Positions 19,518 to 29,857 are shown, counted from the stretch's first letter. The stretch: DNA of 64,000 nt from Sulfurovum riftiae (GCF_001595645.1 NZ_LNKT01000034.1:142013-206012); one strand, 5' to 3'. Numbers and translations: made by a program. The notes: a model not told the origin generated them from the letters alone.

Positions 19518-19519
19518 AT

Positions 19520-20350
19520 CTATCTCCTCATGCTTTTCATCAGTTTCAACGCTCCATCCTCATGGGTATAGACCTTGGTGAACCTGATACCGTGTTTCTT
19601 GAACTGCTTATAAAGTTTCTCATCGTTCTTCAAGAGTGCTTTTTTATAACTCTTGAGCGTACTGCTGTCTATGTTGCCTTCGAAACTCTGCTTTGTCTCC
19701 ATATCTATCAGCCTGAGGTAGCCAAGTTCACTCGGCTCCTCCTCAAATCTGTCACGTACGATCACTGCAAAGACATCATGCTTTTTGCTTAGCAGCTTCA
19801 GATCCACATCACCCACAAAGTCTGAGATGATGAAAAGCAACGCCTTTTTCTTCAGACGGTTGTTCAGTGTCTCTACCAGTGCCTTGAAGTCACCCTCTTT
19901 GCCTATAGGTTCGAACTCGACGATATTCTCTACTGCTTTATGGACTGAGAAAAGTTTTTTGCTCGGTTTGCTCAGTTCATACAGCTTGTCCGCAAAGATC
20001 ATATGGGAGAAGAGGTCTGCATTCTTCACGGCAGAAAAGCCGAGTGTGCCTGCCACTTCGGCAATAATGTCCGACTTCTGCTTCACCGTCCCAAAATAGG
20101 TGGAACCTCCAAGCATGGAGACCACTACCACATTGAGTTCTCTCTCCTCTTTGTAAATCTTGACAAAAGGTTTTCCCAGTTTGGCGGTCGTCTTCCAGTC
20201 TATCTTACGGACATCATCCCCGTAGACATACTCACGAAGCTCAGTAAATTCGAACCCTTCACCCTGGAACATAGAAGCATTGTTACCGAGCATATCCCCG
20301 TAGACCTGTTTCTTGGTCTTAAGGACGATCTTTTTTGCTTTTTTGTTCAC
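19520..20350 (-). CDS. DUF58 protein of the MoxR/Bat operon
   Basis: A 276-residue soluble protein of the DUF58 family, a von Willebrand A-like fold that accompanies MoxR ATPases. The signature block is clear: FTELREYVYGDDVRKIDWK near residues 35-53, followed by KPFVKIYKEERE. It lacks the N-terminal membrane helices of longer DUF58 proteins, so it is the short form. It lies 81 bases after moxR and 2 bases before the DUF4381-like gene. Likely partner or client of the MoxR ATPase. Confidence 0.85.
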   Translation of the reverse strand: MNKKAKKIVLKTKKQVYGDMLGNNASMFQGEGFEFTELREYVYGDDVRKIDWKTTAKLGKPFVKIYKEERELNVVVVSMLGGSTYFGTVKQKSDIIAEVAGTLGFSAVKNADLFSHMIFADKLYELSKPSKKLFSVHKAVENIVEFEPIGKEGDFKALVETLNNRLKKKALLFIISDFVGDVDLKLLSKKHDVFAVIVRDRFEEEPSELGYLRLIDMETKQSFEGNIDSSTLKSYKKALLKNDEKLYKQFKKHGIRFTKVYTHEDGALKLMKSMRR

Positions 20351-20400
20351 TCTTTCTTCTCCATTTCATCATAGCGAAGCCACTGCACCGCATACTTTCA

Positions 20401-20435
20401 TTTCTAATTTTTAATTTCCAATTTCTAATTATTAA
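20401..20435. repeat. Heptanucleotide tandem repeat (TTTCTAA-type) at the moxR stop
   Basis: Five consecutive 7-base units TTTCTAA, TTTTTAA, TTTCCAA, TTTCTAA, TTATTAA. The last unit contains the moxR stop codon. Confidence 0.75.
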
Positions 20436-21379
20436 GGGATCGGTACCGCCGCCAGGATCTTTTCAATGATGTAGTCCTGGGTTATATCTTCCGCCTGTGC
20501 CTCATAACTCAGTATGATCCTGTGGCGAAGGATCTCTTTGGCAATATACGCGATCTCGATCGGAGAAACATAATCCTGTCCCTTGAGGTAAGCGATCGCC
20601 CGTGCCGCTTTGTACATATCGATACTCGCACGCGGACTTGCACCGAACTCGATGTACGGTTCAAGTTCTTCGAGCCCATACGCTTTGGGGTCACGTGTTG
20701 CTGCGACCAGTTCGATGATGTAGGCTTCGATCTCTTCATCCATGTGGACTTCAAGCGCCTCTTTACGAATCTGCTCGAGATCCTCTTTCGTCGCTACCTG
20801 CTGTATCTCTTCAAAACTGTTGTTCGCGACACGTCTTGCGATCTCAAGCTCTTCCTCTTTGGTGTTGTACCCTACAACCACTTTCATCATGAAACGGTCA
20901 AGCTGTGCTTCGGGAAGTTCATACGCTCCCTCCTGCTCCACAGGGTTCTGTGTTGCCATAACGAGGAAAGGCAGATCGATCTTGAAGGTCTCATCACCGA
21001 TGGTCACCTGTCTTTCCTGCATGACTTCAAGCAGTGCCGACTGTACTTTTGCCGGTGCACGGTTGATCTCATCAGCTAGTAATAAGTTGGTAAAGACCGG
21101 TCCCTGTTTGATCTTGAAAGAGTTGTTGGAAGGGTCGTAGATCTCCGTTCCGATAATGTCCGAAGGAAGCAGGTCAGGGGTGAACTGCACACGTTTGAAG
21201 TTAAGGCCCAGTGTTTTTGCCAGGGCATTGACCGCCGTGGTCTTTGCAAGCCCGGGTACACCTTCAAGCAAAATGTGCCCACGGCAAAGCAGTCCGGCAA
21301 GTAATCCCTCGACCATTTTATCCTGGCCGACAAGGACCTTCGAGATCTCTGTTCTGATATTCTGTATGATTTGACTCAA
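20432..21379 (-). CDS. MoxR-family AAA+ ATPase
   Basis: A 315-residue AAA+ ATPase of the MoxR family, a chaperone-like motor that assembles or activates von Willebrand A proteins; here the first gene of the Bat operon. Walker A is GVPGLAKT (about 39-46), Walker B with sensor region is LLADEINRAPAKVQSALLEV (about 100-119), and ATQNPVEQEGAYELPEAQLD (about 143-162) is the MoxR sensor/arginine-finger block. The start is a TTG at 21379 directly after AGGAG; no ATG lies nearby in frame. A possible -10 TATAAA precedes it. Confidence 0.92.
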   Translation of the reverse strand: MSQIIQNIRTEISKVLVGQDKMVEGLLAGLLCRGHILLEGVPGLAKTTAVNALAKTLGLNFKRVQFTPDLLPSDIIGTEIYDPSNNSFKIKQGPVFTNLLLADEINRAPAKVQSALLEVMQERQVTIGDETFKIDLPFLVMATQNPVEQEGAYELPEAQLDRFMMKVVVGYNTKEEELEIARRVANNSFEEIQQVATKEDLEQIRKEALEVHMDEEIEAYIIELVAATRDPKAYGLEELEPYIEFGASPRASIDMYKAARAIAYLKGQDYVSPIEIAYIAKEILRHRIILSYEAQAEDITQDYIIEKILAAVPIP

Positions 21380-21448
21380 GTTTTTCTCCTAAAACTGTTT
21401 TATAGCTGTAGTGTACTTGAGTGAGGTTAACTAAGGTTTAACGATTTA

Positions 21449-24442
21449 TTATTTCCCCTTCAAATATCCCATTGCAGCCGCTATGATGTCATCATCATCC
21501 TTGCTTCCCGATTTAAGGACCACACGCTCTTTACCCTCTTCCCTGAATTCAATGAAAACATTCTCTCCATAAGAGGAGACCTTGGAAATACCCTGCTGTT
21601 TCGCCAGTACTTTCATGACCATCACATCGATGAACTGTCTGGTAATGGTATCGGGTTTGCCGAACCTGTCGGCGATCTCCGCTTCGATCTCATAGACCTC
21701 ACCTGTCGTTTCACAGAGTGAGAGACGGCGGTAGAGTTCAAGACGCAGCCTGTCCTCTTCGATAAGCTCTTCGTTTAGATAGGCATCGATGGAGAGTTTC
21801 ATATCGATATTGTGTGCCACCTCTTTGTCCTGACCTGAAAGTTCACGTATGGCATCTTCAAGCATACGCAGATAGAGCGAATAGCCTATCTGCTTGATAT
21901 GCCCGCTCTGTGCTTCACCGATGATGTTACCGCCGCCACGTATCTCAAGATCGCGGAAGGCAAGTACCGCGCCGGATCCCAGATCGGAATGTGACTCAAG
22001 CGCGATGAGCCTCTTTTTGGCATTCTCCGTCAACCGGTCCTTGTCAGTTACCATAAAATAGCAGTACCCCTCTTTGCCACCCCGTCCGACACGGCCTCGA
22101 AGCTGATGCAGGTCAGCGATACCGAAGTTGTCTGCACCGTCGACGATCATCGTATTTGCATGGGGCATATGGATACCTGACTCGACGATCGAGGTGGAGA
22201 GCAGTACATCATACTCCCCGTCTTCAAACTTCATCATTTCATCTTCGGTCTCTTTGGCAGAGATCTTGGAGTGGAGTACAGCGATACGCAATTTGGGAAG
22301 GATGTCAAGCAACTGTTTCTTCTTCTCTTCAATGCCCGCAATGGAGTTGAATACATAGAAGATCTGTCCGCCGCGGCGCATCTCTCTGAGAATCGCTTCC
22401 TTGACCACCTTGTCATCATAGCTCTTGACAAAGGTCCTTACCCCCTGGCGTTCTGTCGGAGGGGTGAGGATCTCGGAGAAACTCTTGACTTCAGAGAGAG
22501 CCAGGTTCAAAGAGCGTGGGATCGGTGTGGCGGACATGGAGAGCAAGTGTACATCGATGGAGATCTCCTTGAGCGCCTCCTTCTGTTTCACACCGAACTT
22601 ATGCTCCTCATCGATGATCACCAGCGCAAGGTTCTTGAACTTCGCTTTGAGCAGGGCATGTGTTCCAACTACCACATCAATGCTTCCCTCCTGGAGGCCT
22701 TTAAGCGTAGCATTCTTCTCTTTGGTCGTAGAGAATCGGTCCAGTTTGGCCACCTTGATACCATAGTCATAAAAACGCTCTTTGAGACTCTTGTAATGCT
22801 GGGAACTGAGCAGTGTTGTCGGGGCGATCATCATTGCCTGATAGCCATTCTTTACTGCTACGAACATACCGTTCATCGCCACTTCTGTTTTACCGAAACC
22901 AACATCCGCAGAGAGCAGTCTGTCCATCATTCTTCCAGAACTCATATCATCGAGCATATCGTTGATGGCACGCTCCTGATCTTCGGTATGCAGGAAACCC
23001 GCTTTGGACATAAAAAGGGTATGTTCCTCTCTGTCGATCTTCATCCTGATACCCTTTTTCAAATGGCGCTGGGCAGAGAGATTGATGATCTGAGATGCAA
23101 TGGCAAAGAGTTTCTCTTTCACCTTCCCTTTGAGCTTTTTGAAACTGGCTTTCCCCAGTTTATCCAGTATGGGCAGTGCACCGCCTTCGGCCACATAACG
23201 GTCTATGACCTCCAAGCTGGAAACAGGGATAAGCAGGGAATCCTCGTTCTGATAGAAGATGACCACGAATTCACTGGTCGCACCCAGTACATCACGTTTT
23301 TCGATCCCTTTGAAGATACCTACACCGTGATTTTCATGCACCACATAGTCTCCGGGCCTGAGTTCATCAAGGATGATCGTTGCTTTTTTGACCCGCTTTT
23401 TCTTCAGGGGTTTGTTGAGAGAGAGGATGAGCCTGTCATCACCCATAATGTTGACGATCCCCTCCTGGTAAATAAATTCGATATTCTCAAAACTGTTGAG
23501 TTCCGACCCACGTACGATACTCTCGTTCTTGGCAATAATGGTGATCTTTTTCTCTTTATGGGCTTCGAGAAATTTGTTGGGGTCGACCGCTTCAAGGTCA
23601 CGGTATCTGGTTCCTTCCGGTATGGTAGGCAGCAGGAAATCCTTCCTTGGGATCAGCGGGTCGCCCAGTTCATAGACCTCTTTGAGATCCTCATCCAGAT
23701 CGCTTGCCCAGACGCCGGAAAACGCTTCCAGAGCACTCTGTGCCAGTTCTTCCAGATGCCAGAGCCCCAGAGAATCGATATCTTTGACAAATGTATCGTA
23801 CCTGCTTCGCTCCACTCTGCTTTTAAGGGCTTCATACTGTTCCTTGTCAAGCGCGAGGAATGCCGGTGTGAATGTCAGGCTCTCCAGCTCCTCCTCAAAA
23901 CGTTTCTGTGTCGCTTCGTCATACTGCTGTATCGACTCTATCTCATCATCGAAGAGAGATATCCTGTAGGGTTTCTCCGCATCGATGGGGAAAATATCGA
24001 TAATATCTCCGCGGAAAGAGACCTCTCCCCTGCCGGCAGCAATATCTGTAAAGTGATACCCCCAGTGATACAGGGTATCTTTGAGTTCATTCAGGTCGAC
24101 CGTATCGCCGAATTCCAAGGACTTTTGTGCAAAATATTCCGGCTTGGGAAAAGGCAGCAGTACGGTTCGTACCGGTGAGACGAGCAGTTTTTTCTGTTCA
24201 GCGCGATAATATCCGAATAGCTGTGCAAAGAGTTCCTGAAGATCTTCGGCATAGGCACGCAGGTCCTCACCTACATTCACACGCAGGTCAGGCAGGACAT
24301 AGGTATCGAAACCCAGCAAGACGGAAACGTCACGTATCTGTATAGCTTCTTTGTCATCTTTGCAGATGAGCAGTTTCTCGTCTGATAGTGTTTCCAGATA
24401 TTCGTAGATATTGCTTTGGTACATACTTTCTCTTTTTTTCAT
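21449..24442 (-). CDS. mfd: Transcription-repair coupling factor
   Basis: Translocase that removes RNA polymerase stalled at DNA damage and recruits UvrA. At 997 residues it is shorter than the E. coli enzyme but typical for this phylum, the difference being a reduced UvrB-like N-terminus. The RNA-polymerase-interaction block LRPGDYVVHENHGVGIFKG is near 365, Walker A is SADVGFGKTEVA near 515, and the DEEH box is in VIIDEEHKFGVKQK near 610; LRGRVGRGGKEGYCYF is helicase motif VI. A TRCF C-terminal domain closes the protein. ATG at 24442 lacks a ribosome site; ATG at 24424, seven codons in, follows AGAGAAAG and may be the true start. Confidence 0.95.
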   Translation of the reverse strand: MKKRESMYQSNIYEYLETLSDEKLLICKDDKEAIQIRDVSVLLGFDTYVLPDLRVNVGEDLRAYAEDLQELFAQLFGYYRAEQKKLLVSPVRTVLLPFPKPEYFAQKSLEFGDTVDLNELKDTLYHWGYHFTDIAAGRGEVSFRGDIIDIFPIDAEKPYRISLFDDEIESIQQYDEATQKRFEEELESLTFTPAFLALDKEQYEALKSRVERSRYDTFVKDIDSLGLWHLEELAQSALEAFSGVWASDLDEDLKEVYELGDPLIPRKDFLLPTIPEGTRYRDLEAVDPNKFLEAHKEKKITIIAKNESIVRGSELNSFENIEFIYQEGIVNIMGDDRLILSLNKPLKKKRVKKATIILDELRPGDYVVHENHGVGIFKGIEKRDVLGATSEFVVIFYQNEDSLLIPVSSLEVIDRYVAEGGALPILDKLGKASFKKLKGKVKEKLFAIASQIINLSAQRHLKKGIRMKIDREEHTLFMSKAGFLHTEDQERAINDMLDDMSSGRMMDRLLSADVGFGKTEVAMNGMFVAVKNGYQAMMIAPTTLLSSQHYKSLKERFYDYGIKVAKLDRFSTTKEKNATLKGLQEGSIDVVVGTHALLKAKFKNLALVIIDEEHKFGVKQKEALKEISIDVHLLSMSATPIPRSLNLALSEVKSFSEILTPPTERQGVRTFVKSYDDKVVKEAILREMRRGGQIFYVFNSIAGIEEKKKQLLDILPKLRIAVLHSKISAKETEDEMMKFEDGEYDVLLSTSIVESGIHMPHANTMIVDGADNFGIADLHQLRGRVGRGGKEGYCYFMVTDKDRLTENAKKRLIALESHSDLGSGAVLAFRDLEIRGGGNIIGEAQSGHIKQIGYSLYLRMLEDAIRELSGQDKEVAHNIDMKLSIDAYLNEELIEEDRLRLELYRRLSLCETTGEVYEIEAEIADRFGKPDTITRQFIDVMVMKVLAKQQGISKVSSYGENVFIEFREEGKERVVLKSGSKDDDDIIAAAMGYLKGK

Positions 24443-24452
24443 TTGTTATCTT

Positions 24453-24536
24453 GGTCGGTAAACCGACCCTACAGATTTTGATTTGTATTCATTCGCTGTT
24501 TTAACATTCTACCTACGTAGGGTCGGTTCACCGACC
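24453..24536. repeat. REP pair (BIME-like) between folC and mfd
   Basis: Inverted GTAG-hairpin units at 24453-24472 and 24517-24536. The second ends exactly at the folC stop codon. Confidence 0.85.
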
Positions 24537-25736
24537 TTACCTCATACACTTTAAAAATGCTTCAATTACATAAAACGATCCAAACACAAGATATGTTTCA
24601 TCCGCTTCTGTTTTTTCAAAATAACTAAACGGAATATCCACTTGCATTAAGGCTTTCTCTATATCTTCAAGTATCGTCGCACGCTGAGAATCGATCTTGA
24701 TGATCTCCACACGCTTGAGCTTCGGTTTCAGAATACGCAGTACCTCTTCATACGCCTTGTCATCCAAAGAGTTATAAATGAGTACTGTACCTGCATCCAT
24801 AGCTTCCACTATCGCTTTTGCCGCCAAAGGATTATGCCCTACATCGATGCGGATATTTTCCGTCAATGGATAAAAACGTCCGAAAAGTTCCAGCTCTTTC
24901 AGGTCATTCATATCGTAGGGGATATGCAGTATTTCAAGCGCCTGCATCGCTACACCTGCATTCTCAGTCAGAAAATGGGGCCAGCCTTTGGCGTTGGCTA
25001 TCGCTTTCAATTCGTAGGGGTGCCCCTTGTGGGTACCCTCCTGCCTTCGATCTTTTTCTCTCTGGGCAACCACAAGGGTTGCCCCTACATCTTCTGCAAT
25101 CTTTTCCGCTACTTCAACCACTTCAGGATACGTCTGCGGAGCAAGCAACGCTTTTTTCTGAATACTGCGTATCTTCGTAGCGGCGATCTCTTCTATGGAT
25201 TCCCCCAAAAAAGCCTGATGGTCTATTCCGATAGGTGTAATGACCGACAACTCCTTGTCACACACATTGGTCGCATCGAACTCACCACCAAGCCCTGCTT
25301 CAAGTACCATCAGATCACAGTTTTCAAAGACTACAAATGCCAACAGTGTCGTATACTCGAAATAGGAGAGTGCATCACTCAACTCTTTTCCCAAAATACC
25401 GAACAGCTTTTGGTGTGCTGCCTCCAATACCTCATCGGACACATCCTCTCCGTTCAGCCAAATACGTTCATTGAATTTCAGAATATGCGGAGAAGTGTAA
25501 TGTCCTACGGACAAGCGGGTAGCGGGTAGCGGGTAGCGGGTAGATTTTTTGTATGCCAAATAGGCCAATATTCTGCCGGTAGAACCTTTGCCATTTGTCC
25601 CGATGATATGAATGGTTGTGGGTCGTTTGATATGAGATTTGAGTATATCGTATGCAATATGTACTCTCTTATGATCGATCTCTTTATAATAAAGCGGCTT
25701 TTCATTGAGAAAATCGATAAAATTTTGCATATTCAT
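24537..25736 (-). CDS. folC: Folylpolyglutamate / dihydrofolate synthase
   Basis: Adds glutamate to folates (and probably makes dihydrofolate from dihydropteroate), ATP-dependent, cytoplasmic. The Mur-ligase P-loop IIGTNGKGSTGRIL is at about 44-57, and GHYTSPHILKFNERI (about 78-92) and EAGLGGEFDATN (about 140-151) are family blocks. Two segments are foreign repeat: residues about 65-74 (STRYPLPATR) come from a GCGGGTA heptamer tract, and residues about 216-241 (LVVAQREKDRRQEGTHKGH) from a REP pair. Both keep the frame and fall in loops of the fold, so the enzyme may still work. It lies between lptE and mfd in one leftward operon. Confidence 0.9.
   Translation of the reverse strand: MNMQNFIDFLNEKPLYYKEIDHKRVHIAYDILKSHIKRPTTIHIIGTNGKGSTGRILAYLAYKKSTRYPLPATRLSVGHYTSPHILKFNERIWLNGEDVSDEVLEAAHQKLFGILGKELSDALSYFEYTTLLAFVVFENCDLMVLEAGLGGEFDATNVCDKELSVITPIGIDHQAFLGESIEEIAATKIRSIQKKALLAPQTYPEVVEVAEKIAEDVGATLVVAQREKDRRQEGTHKGHPYELKAIANAKGWPHFLTENAGVAMQALEILHIPYDMNDLKELELFGRFYPLTENIRIDVGHNPLAAKAIVEAMDAGTVLIYNSLDDKAYEEVLRILKPKLKRVEIIKIDSQRATILEDIEKALMQVDIPFSYFEKTEADETYLVFGSFYVIEAFLKCMR
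25014..25087. repeat. REP pair inside folC
   Basis: Two inverted GTAG-hairpin units in the coding sequence: GTAGGGGTGCCCCTTGTGGG at the left and its partner ending GGGTTGCCCCTAC at the right, with about 26 bases between. A different stem from the GGTCGG type, the same GTAG-plus-palindrome design. Confidence 0.75.
25515..25542. repeat. Heptanucleotide tandem repeat (GCGGGTA x4) inside folC
   Basis: Four perfect 7-base units. As 28 bases, a gain or loss of one unit would shift the folC frame. Confidence 0.85.
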
Positions 25737-25767
25737 TCACTTATGCATGAGATACAAGCAATGATGA

Positions 25768-26295
25768 TCACTGTTCACTGTTCGCTGTACTCTGTTCACT
25801 GATCAGCATTCCCTTTGCGCTGGCATAGGCAAGGAATTCATCAAGCGCTTTTTCCAATCCTGCACGTATCGCTTCAGTCCTCAGTGCCGAAGAAGCAAGA
25901 GAACTTGGTTCAATATCGGCTTCAACAACAGATACAATGGTCTTGGAGAGCTTTCCCTGTTTGGTCACCATATCGAATTTTGCTCTGATATTGGCACGGT
26001 AACGGACAACATATCCGTTCTCATAGGTCAGCGGTGTAAAGGTACTGCCTTTATAACTGATACGTATCTGACTCTCTGCCTGGTCTTTGGGAACGAGATG
26101 CCCTTTGAAACGTGTATAGACCAGACGGTTCATCTCGTCTTTGACATAAGGTGCATTCTCCGGTTCTACCCGGTCAACGACCACTTCGACATAGATATTG
26201 TCAGCAAAAATATTGCTCACCATGTGGGAAGAGGGCTTATAACCGCAAGCGGTTATAAATAGCAAAGCTATTAAAGTGAATAGTTTTTTTCTCAT
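25768..26295 (-). CDS. lptE: LPS-assembly lipoprotein LptE-like
   Basis: Outer-membrane lipoprotein expected to plug LptD in lipopolysaccharide export. The start ATG at 26295 follows GGAGA and opens a lipoprotein signal with lipobox LLFITAC, giving about 175 residues; an in-frame ATG at 26337 would only add residues translated from a REP unit. The body has the small alpha/beta layout of the family but identity to known LptE is weak, so the call rests on lipobox, size and position between leuS and folC. The last residues (SEQSTANSEQ) are encoded by a heptamer repeat. Confidence 0.7.
   Translation of the reverse strand: MRKKLFTLIALLFITACGYKPSSHMVSNIFADNIYVEVVVDRVEPENAPYVKDEMNRLVYTRFKGHLVPKDQAESQIRISYKGSTFTPLTYENGYVVRYRANIRAKFDMVTKQGKLSKTIVSVVEADIEPSSLASSALRTEAIRAGLEKALDEFLAYASAKGMLISEQSTANSEQ
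25771..25805. repeat. Heptanucleotide tandem repeat (CTGTTCA-type) at the lptE 3' end
   Basis: Five 7-base units: CTGTTCA, CTGTTCG, CTGTACT, CTGTTCA, CTGATCA. They encode the last codons of lptE. Confidence 0.75.
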
Positions 26296-26304
26296 CTTTT
26301 CTCC

Positions 26305-26360
26305 GTAGGGTCGGTTTACCGACCATTTATAGATCATTATGGTCGGTAAACCGACCCTAC
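26305..26360. repeat. REP pair (BIME-like) between leuS and lptE
   Basis: GTAGGGTCGGTTTACCGACC at 26305-26324 and its inverted copy at 26341-26360, 16 bases apart. Confidence 0.9.
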
Positions 26361-26365
26361 AAAAC

Positions 26366-28807
26366 TTAAGTCGGCTTGACCGCCAGGTTAACCAATTTCC
26401 CGGGTACCACGATCTCTTTGACGATACTCATACCTTCCAGCCACTTGGCACCGGCCTCTTTGGCTGCGGCAAGGATCTCTTCGTTACTTGCGGACGGTGA
26501 TACTTCTACTTCCGTACGTTTTTTGCCGCCTATCATGACCATATAGAGGATGCTGTCCTGAACAAACACTTCTTCTTTGACCTCCAATACTGCCTTGAAG
26601 TTCTCTCTTTCAAAAAGCACTTCACTCAGCTCTGTAGCTGCATGGGGGATGATCGGCTCAAGCAGGTTGAGCATAATGTACATCCCCTCTGTCCAGACCT
26701 CACCGTTGTCCTGTTTGTCCAGGGCATTCAGCGCTTCCATACAGGCAGCGATAAGCGTATTGAACGCAAAGGTCTTCTCATAAACATCTGTGGATTTCTG
26801 CAGTGCTTCGTAGACTTTGACACGTGCCAGTTTGGCTTCTTTGCTCAAAGAGGCGTGGTCGATCTTCGGCAGTGTCGTAGCAGTGACCTTCGATCTTCTG
26901 TCATAGAGCTTTTTAATGAATCTGAAAGCACCCTCGACCGCCGAATCGTTCCACTCCAGCTCTTTTTGCGGCGGTGCAGCAAAGAGAATGAAAAGTCTTG
27001 CCGTATCTGCCCCATACTTTTCTATGAGTGCATCCGGGTCGACCGTATTGCCCTTGGACTTGCTCATCTTGGCACCGTCCATCAGTACCATTCCCTGCGT
27101 CAACAGTCTTGTGAAAGGTTCATCGATATCATGGTGACCGAGATCTCTCAGTACTTTGGTAAAGAAGCGTGCATAGAGCAAATGCAGAATTGCATGTTCG
27201 ATACCGCCAATGTACTGGTCCACACCCAGCCAGTAGTTCGCATCCGCTTTGTCAATGCCTACCGCTTCCCATTTTTTCGGATTGGTTGCATAACGGAACT
27301 GGTACCAGCTTGACTGCACGAAAGTATCGAGTGTATCGGTCTCACGAATGGCATCGGCACCGCATTTGGGGCAGGAACAGTGTTTCCATGTCGGATGGTT
27401 CTCCAGCGGGTTCCCCTCACCGGTGATCTCCACATCTTCAGGCAGGGCTACAGGTAAGTTCTCCACTTTTTCAGGTACCAACCCGCAGGAGGGACAATGC
27501 ACGAAGGGAATAGGGGCTCCCCAGTAACGCTGACGGCTGACACCCCAGTTCCTGAGTTTGTAGTTGGTCGTACCTTTACCCTTACCCTCTTCTTCCATGA
27601 TGTTGATGATCGCTATTTTTGCTTCTTCACTGTCCACACAGGAGAAACGACCACTTTCCATCAGGTCACCAGTACCGGTATAAGGCAACTCTTCTCCGCC
27701 CTGAATGACACGTTTGATCGGCAGACCATACTTGGTAGCGAACTCGAAATCACGTTCATCATGTGCCGGCACTGCCATGACCGCACCACCTCCGTAAGAA
27801 GCCAGTACGAAATTCGCAGTCCATACAGGGATCTCTTCTCCCGTCAGCGGATGGATTACCGAAATACCGAGCGGATAGCCCTCTTTCCCCTGCTGTGCAC
27901 GTTCCACTTCGGTCATATTGCTGATCTCGGTGATCTTTTCTACAACTTCATCACTCAACAGATCATGTTCGACCAGGTATTTGGTAATGGGATGCTCTGC
28001 AGCCAGTGCCGAATAGGTCACTCCGTAGATCGTATCGGGACGGGTCGTGAAAACAGTATATCCGTCAAACTTGCCACCCAGTTTCTCCTGACTCTCTTTG
28101 CTCAGTTCAAACCTGAACTCCAGTCCCTGCGATTTTCCTATCCAGTTGCGCTGCATCGCAATGACCTGAGAAGGCCATTTTCCTTCAAGCTGCTCCAGGT
28201 CATCTAACAGTTCATCGGCATAGTTGATAATGTCAAGATAGTACCCCGGCATCTCTTTGAGCTGTACCTCGTTGTCACAACGCCAGCAGCACCCCTCTTC
28301 GACCTGCTCGTTCGCCAGGACCGTATGGCATGACTCACACCAGTTGACCGTGGTCGATTCACGATAGAGCAGCCCTTTTTCATACATCTCGATAATGAAT
28401 TTCTGCTCATGTTTGGTATAGAGCTCGTCACAGGTAGCGAATTCGCGTGTTTTCGAGAATGAAAGTCCCAAAGCATTCAACTCTTTGCGCATATAGTCGA
28501 TATTGCTGTAGGTCCACTCTTTGGGGTGTCTGCCATGCTTGATCGCGGCATTTTCCGCAGGCATACCGAAAGCATCCCAGCCTATGGGGTGCAGGACATT
28601 GAAATTCTGTTTTCTGTAGTATCTGGCAAAGGCATCACCAATGGCATAGTTACGCACATGCCCCATATGCAGTCGTCCGCTGGGGAAAGGGAACATACTT
28701 AAGATATATTTTTTCTTCTGCTCATGGGAATCGGACGGCTCAAATGCCTCCTCTTCTTCCCATTTCTTCTGCCATTTGGCTTCGATCTCACTTGGGGTAT
28801 AACTCAT
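26366..28807 (-). CDS. leuS: Leucyl-tRNA synthetase
   Basis: Charges tRNA-Leu; class I synthetase of 813 residues. The HIGH-like motif is in [20 protein letters not shown] (about 37-56), the KMSKS motif is [10 protein letters not shown] (about 580-589), and the CP1 editing domain carries [16 protein letters not shown] near 250. C-x2-C pairs (WCESCH, CPSCG, CPKCG) mark the zinc-type region. It heads the leftward series leuS-lptE-folC-mfd. Flanked on both sides by REP pairs. Confidence 0.97.
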   Translation of the reverse strand: MSYTPSEIEAKWQKKWEEEEAFEPSDSHEQKKKYILSMFPFPSGRLHMGHVRNYAIGDAFARYYRKQNFNVLHPIGWDAFGMPAENAAIKHGRHPKEWTYSNIDYMRKELNALGLSFSKTREFATCDELYTKHEQKFIIEMYEKGLLYRESTTVNWCESCHTVLANEQVEEGCCWRCDNEVQLKEMPGYYLDIINYADELLDDLEQLEGKWPSQVIAMQRNWIGKSQGLEFRFELSKESQEKLGGKFDGYTVFTTRPDTIYGVTYSALAAEHPITKYLVEHDLLSDEVVEKITEISNMTEVERAQQGKEGYPLGISVIHPLTGEEIPVWTANFVLASYGGGAVMAVPAHDERDFEFATKYGLPIKRVIQGGEELPYTGTGDLMESGRFSCVDSEEAKIAIINIMEEEGKGKGTTNYKLRNWGVSRQRYWGAPIPFVHCPSCGLVPEKVENLPVALPEDVEITGEGNPLENHPTWKHCSCPKCGADAIRETDTLDTFVQSSWYQFRYATNPKKWEAVGIDKADANYWLGVDQYIGGIEHAILHLLYARFFTKVLRDLGHHDIDEPFTRLLTQGMVLMDGAKMSKSKGNTVDPDALIEKYGADTARLFILFAAPPQKELEWNDSAVEGAFRFIKKLYDRRSKVTATTLPKIDHASLSKEAKLARVKVYEALQKSTDVYEKTFAFNTLIAACMEALNALDKQDNGEVWTEGMYIMLNLLEPIIPHAATELSEVLFERENFKAVLEVKEEVFVQDSILYMVMIGGKKRTEVEVSPSASNEEILAAAKEAGAKWLEGMSIVKEIVVPGKLVNLAVKPT

Positions 28808-28863
28808 TGTTTCTCGCTTATTTCAAAGGATTTAAAATTGAAAGGATTATATCGAATTTTTCC

Positions 28864-28930
28864 GTAGGGTCGGTTTACCGACCTTTTGATTGGCTATAGA
28901 ATTTCTGCAGGGTTGGCGGTACCAACCCCA
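28864..28930. repeat. REP pair (BIME-like) upstream of leuS
   Basis: GTAGGGTCGGTTTACCGACC at 28864-28883 and an inverted partner of diverged stem (GGTTGGCGGTACCAACC with CCAC) ending at 28930. Confidence 0.75.
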
Positions 28931-28941
28931 CGGACAAAATA

Positions 28942-29823
28942 CTACCTAAATGTATCGCACTGGCGAAGATCGCCCGAAACGAACCCTCTTTTGAACCACT
29001 CTACACGCTGTTTGGAAGAACCGTGTGTAAAGGCATCCGGACGGACACGCCCTGTTGCTTCCCGCTGCAAAGTGTCATCCCCGATGGCAGAAGCGGCACG
29101 CAGCGCCTCGTCAATATCACCGGGTTCAAGCATATGAAACTTCTTTTGTGCATAGTGTCCCCAGATACCGGCATAGCAGTCTGCCTGCAGCTCCACCCTT
29201 ACCTGAAGCGCATTGGCTTTCTTGCTGTTGCCGCCCCAGCTCTGTTTGGCACGCTGCACTTTGTCCAGTATACCCTGAAGATCCTGTACATGATGGCCGA
29301 TCTCATGTGCCAGTACATAAGCCTGTGCGAAATCGCCCGGAGCGTTGTGACGTTTTGCCAACTCATCGAAGAAACCCAGATCCAGATAGACTTTCTTGTC
29401 TCTTGGGCAGTAGAACGGACCCATCTGGGACTGTGCACCGCCACAGCCGCTCTGGGTATAGCCACGATAGAGTACCATCACCGGTTCTTTGTAACGCAGT
29501 CCATATCTGGGTAGGAGCTGACTCCAGACATCTTCCGTACTTTTAAGCACTTTTTTGATGAAGACCGCACGTTTTTCATCTTCGGCTTTATTGACAGGCT
29601 GAGCAGAGGGGCCGTCGATACCAACGAGCGCCAGAGGATTGTAGCCCATCATATAGGCAGCAACCCCTGCACCGATGATGAGCAGTCCGAGTTTTGAGCG
29701 AAACAGCGGCCTGATGAGCGGCCAAAGCATCATCATCGTCCGCATATCGAGTCTGCCGCCTTTTCCGGTCGTTGCACGCCTGTCGTCTACATTCCTGCTT
29801 TCCTGTTCATCATCCATGCGCAT
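28942..29823 (-). CDS. Neutral zinc metallopeptidase, YpfJ family
   Basis: A 293-residue protein of the putative neutral zinc metallopeptidase family. It has one membrane helix (about 44-62, SKLGLLIIGAGVAAYMMGY), then the globular part with the invariant YCPRDKKVYLDLGFF segment and the HEIGHH zinc site near 173. The conserved C-terminal RVELQADCYAGIWGHYA block supplies the third ligand region. Substrate is unknown. The start ATG is at 29823 or two codons later. A TATAAT at 29858-29863 faces it. Confidence 0.88.
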   Translation of the reverse strand: MRMDDEQESRNVDDRRATTGKGGRLDMRTMMMLWPLIRPLFRSKLGLLIIGAGVAAYMMGYNPLALVGIDGPSAQPVNKAEDEKRAVFIKKVLKSTEDVWSQLLPRYGLRYKEPVMVLYRGYTQSGCGGAQSQMGPFYCPRDKKVYLDLGFFDELAKRHNAPGDFAQAYVLAHEIGHHVQDLQGILDKVQRAKQSWGGNSKKANALQVRVELQADCYAGIWGHYAQKKFHMLEPGDIDEALRAASAIGDDTLQREATGRVRPDAFTHGSSKQRVEWFKRGFVSGDLRQCDTFR

Positions 29824-29857
29824 AGTGAAACCTTTATTTATAACTTATATTTATTCG

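Noticed and set aside
22271..24178. A 635-codon plus-strand frame
   Set aside because: It is antisense to mfd and has no motif, ribosome site or promoter.
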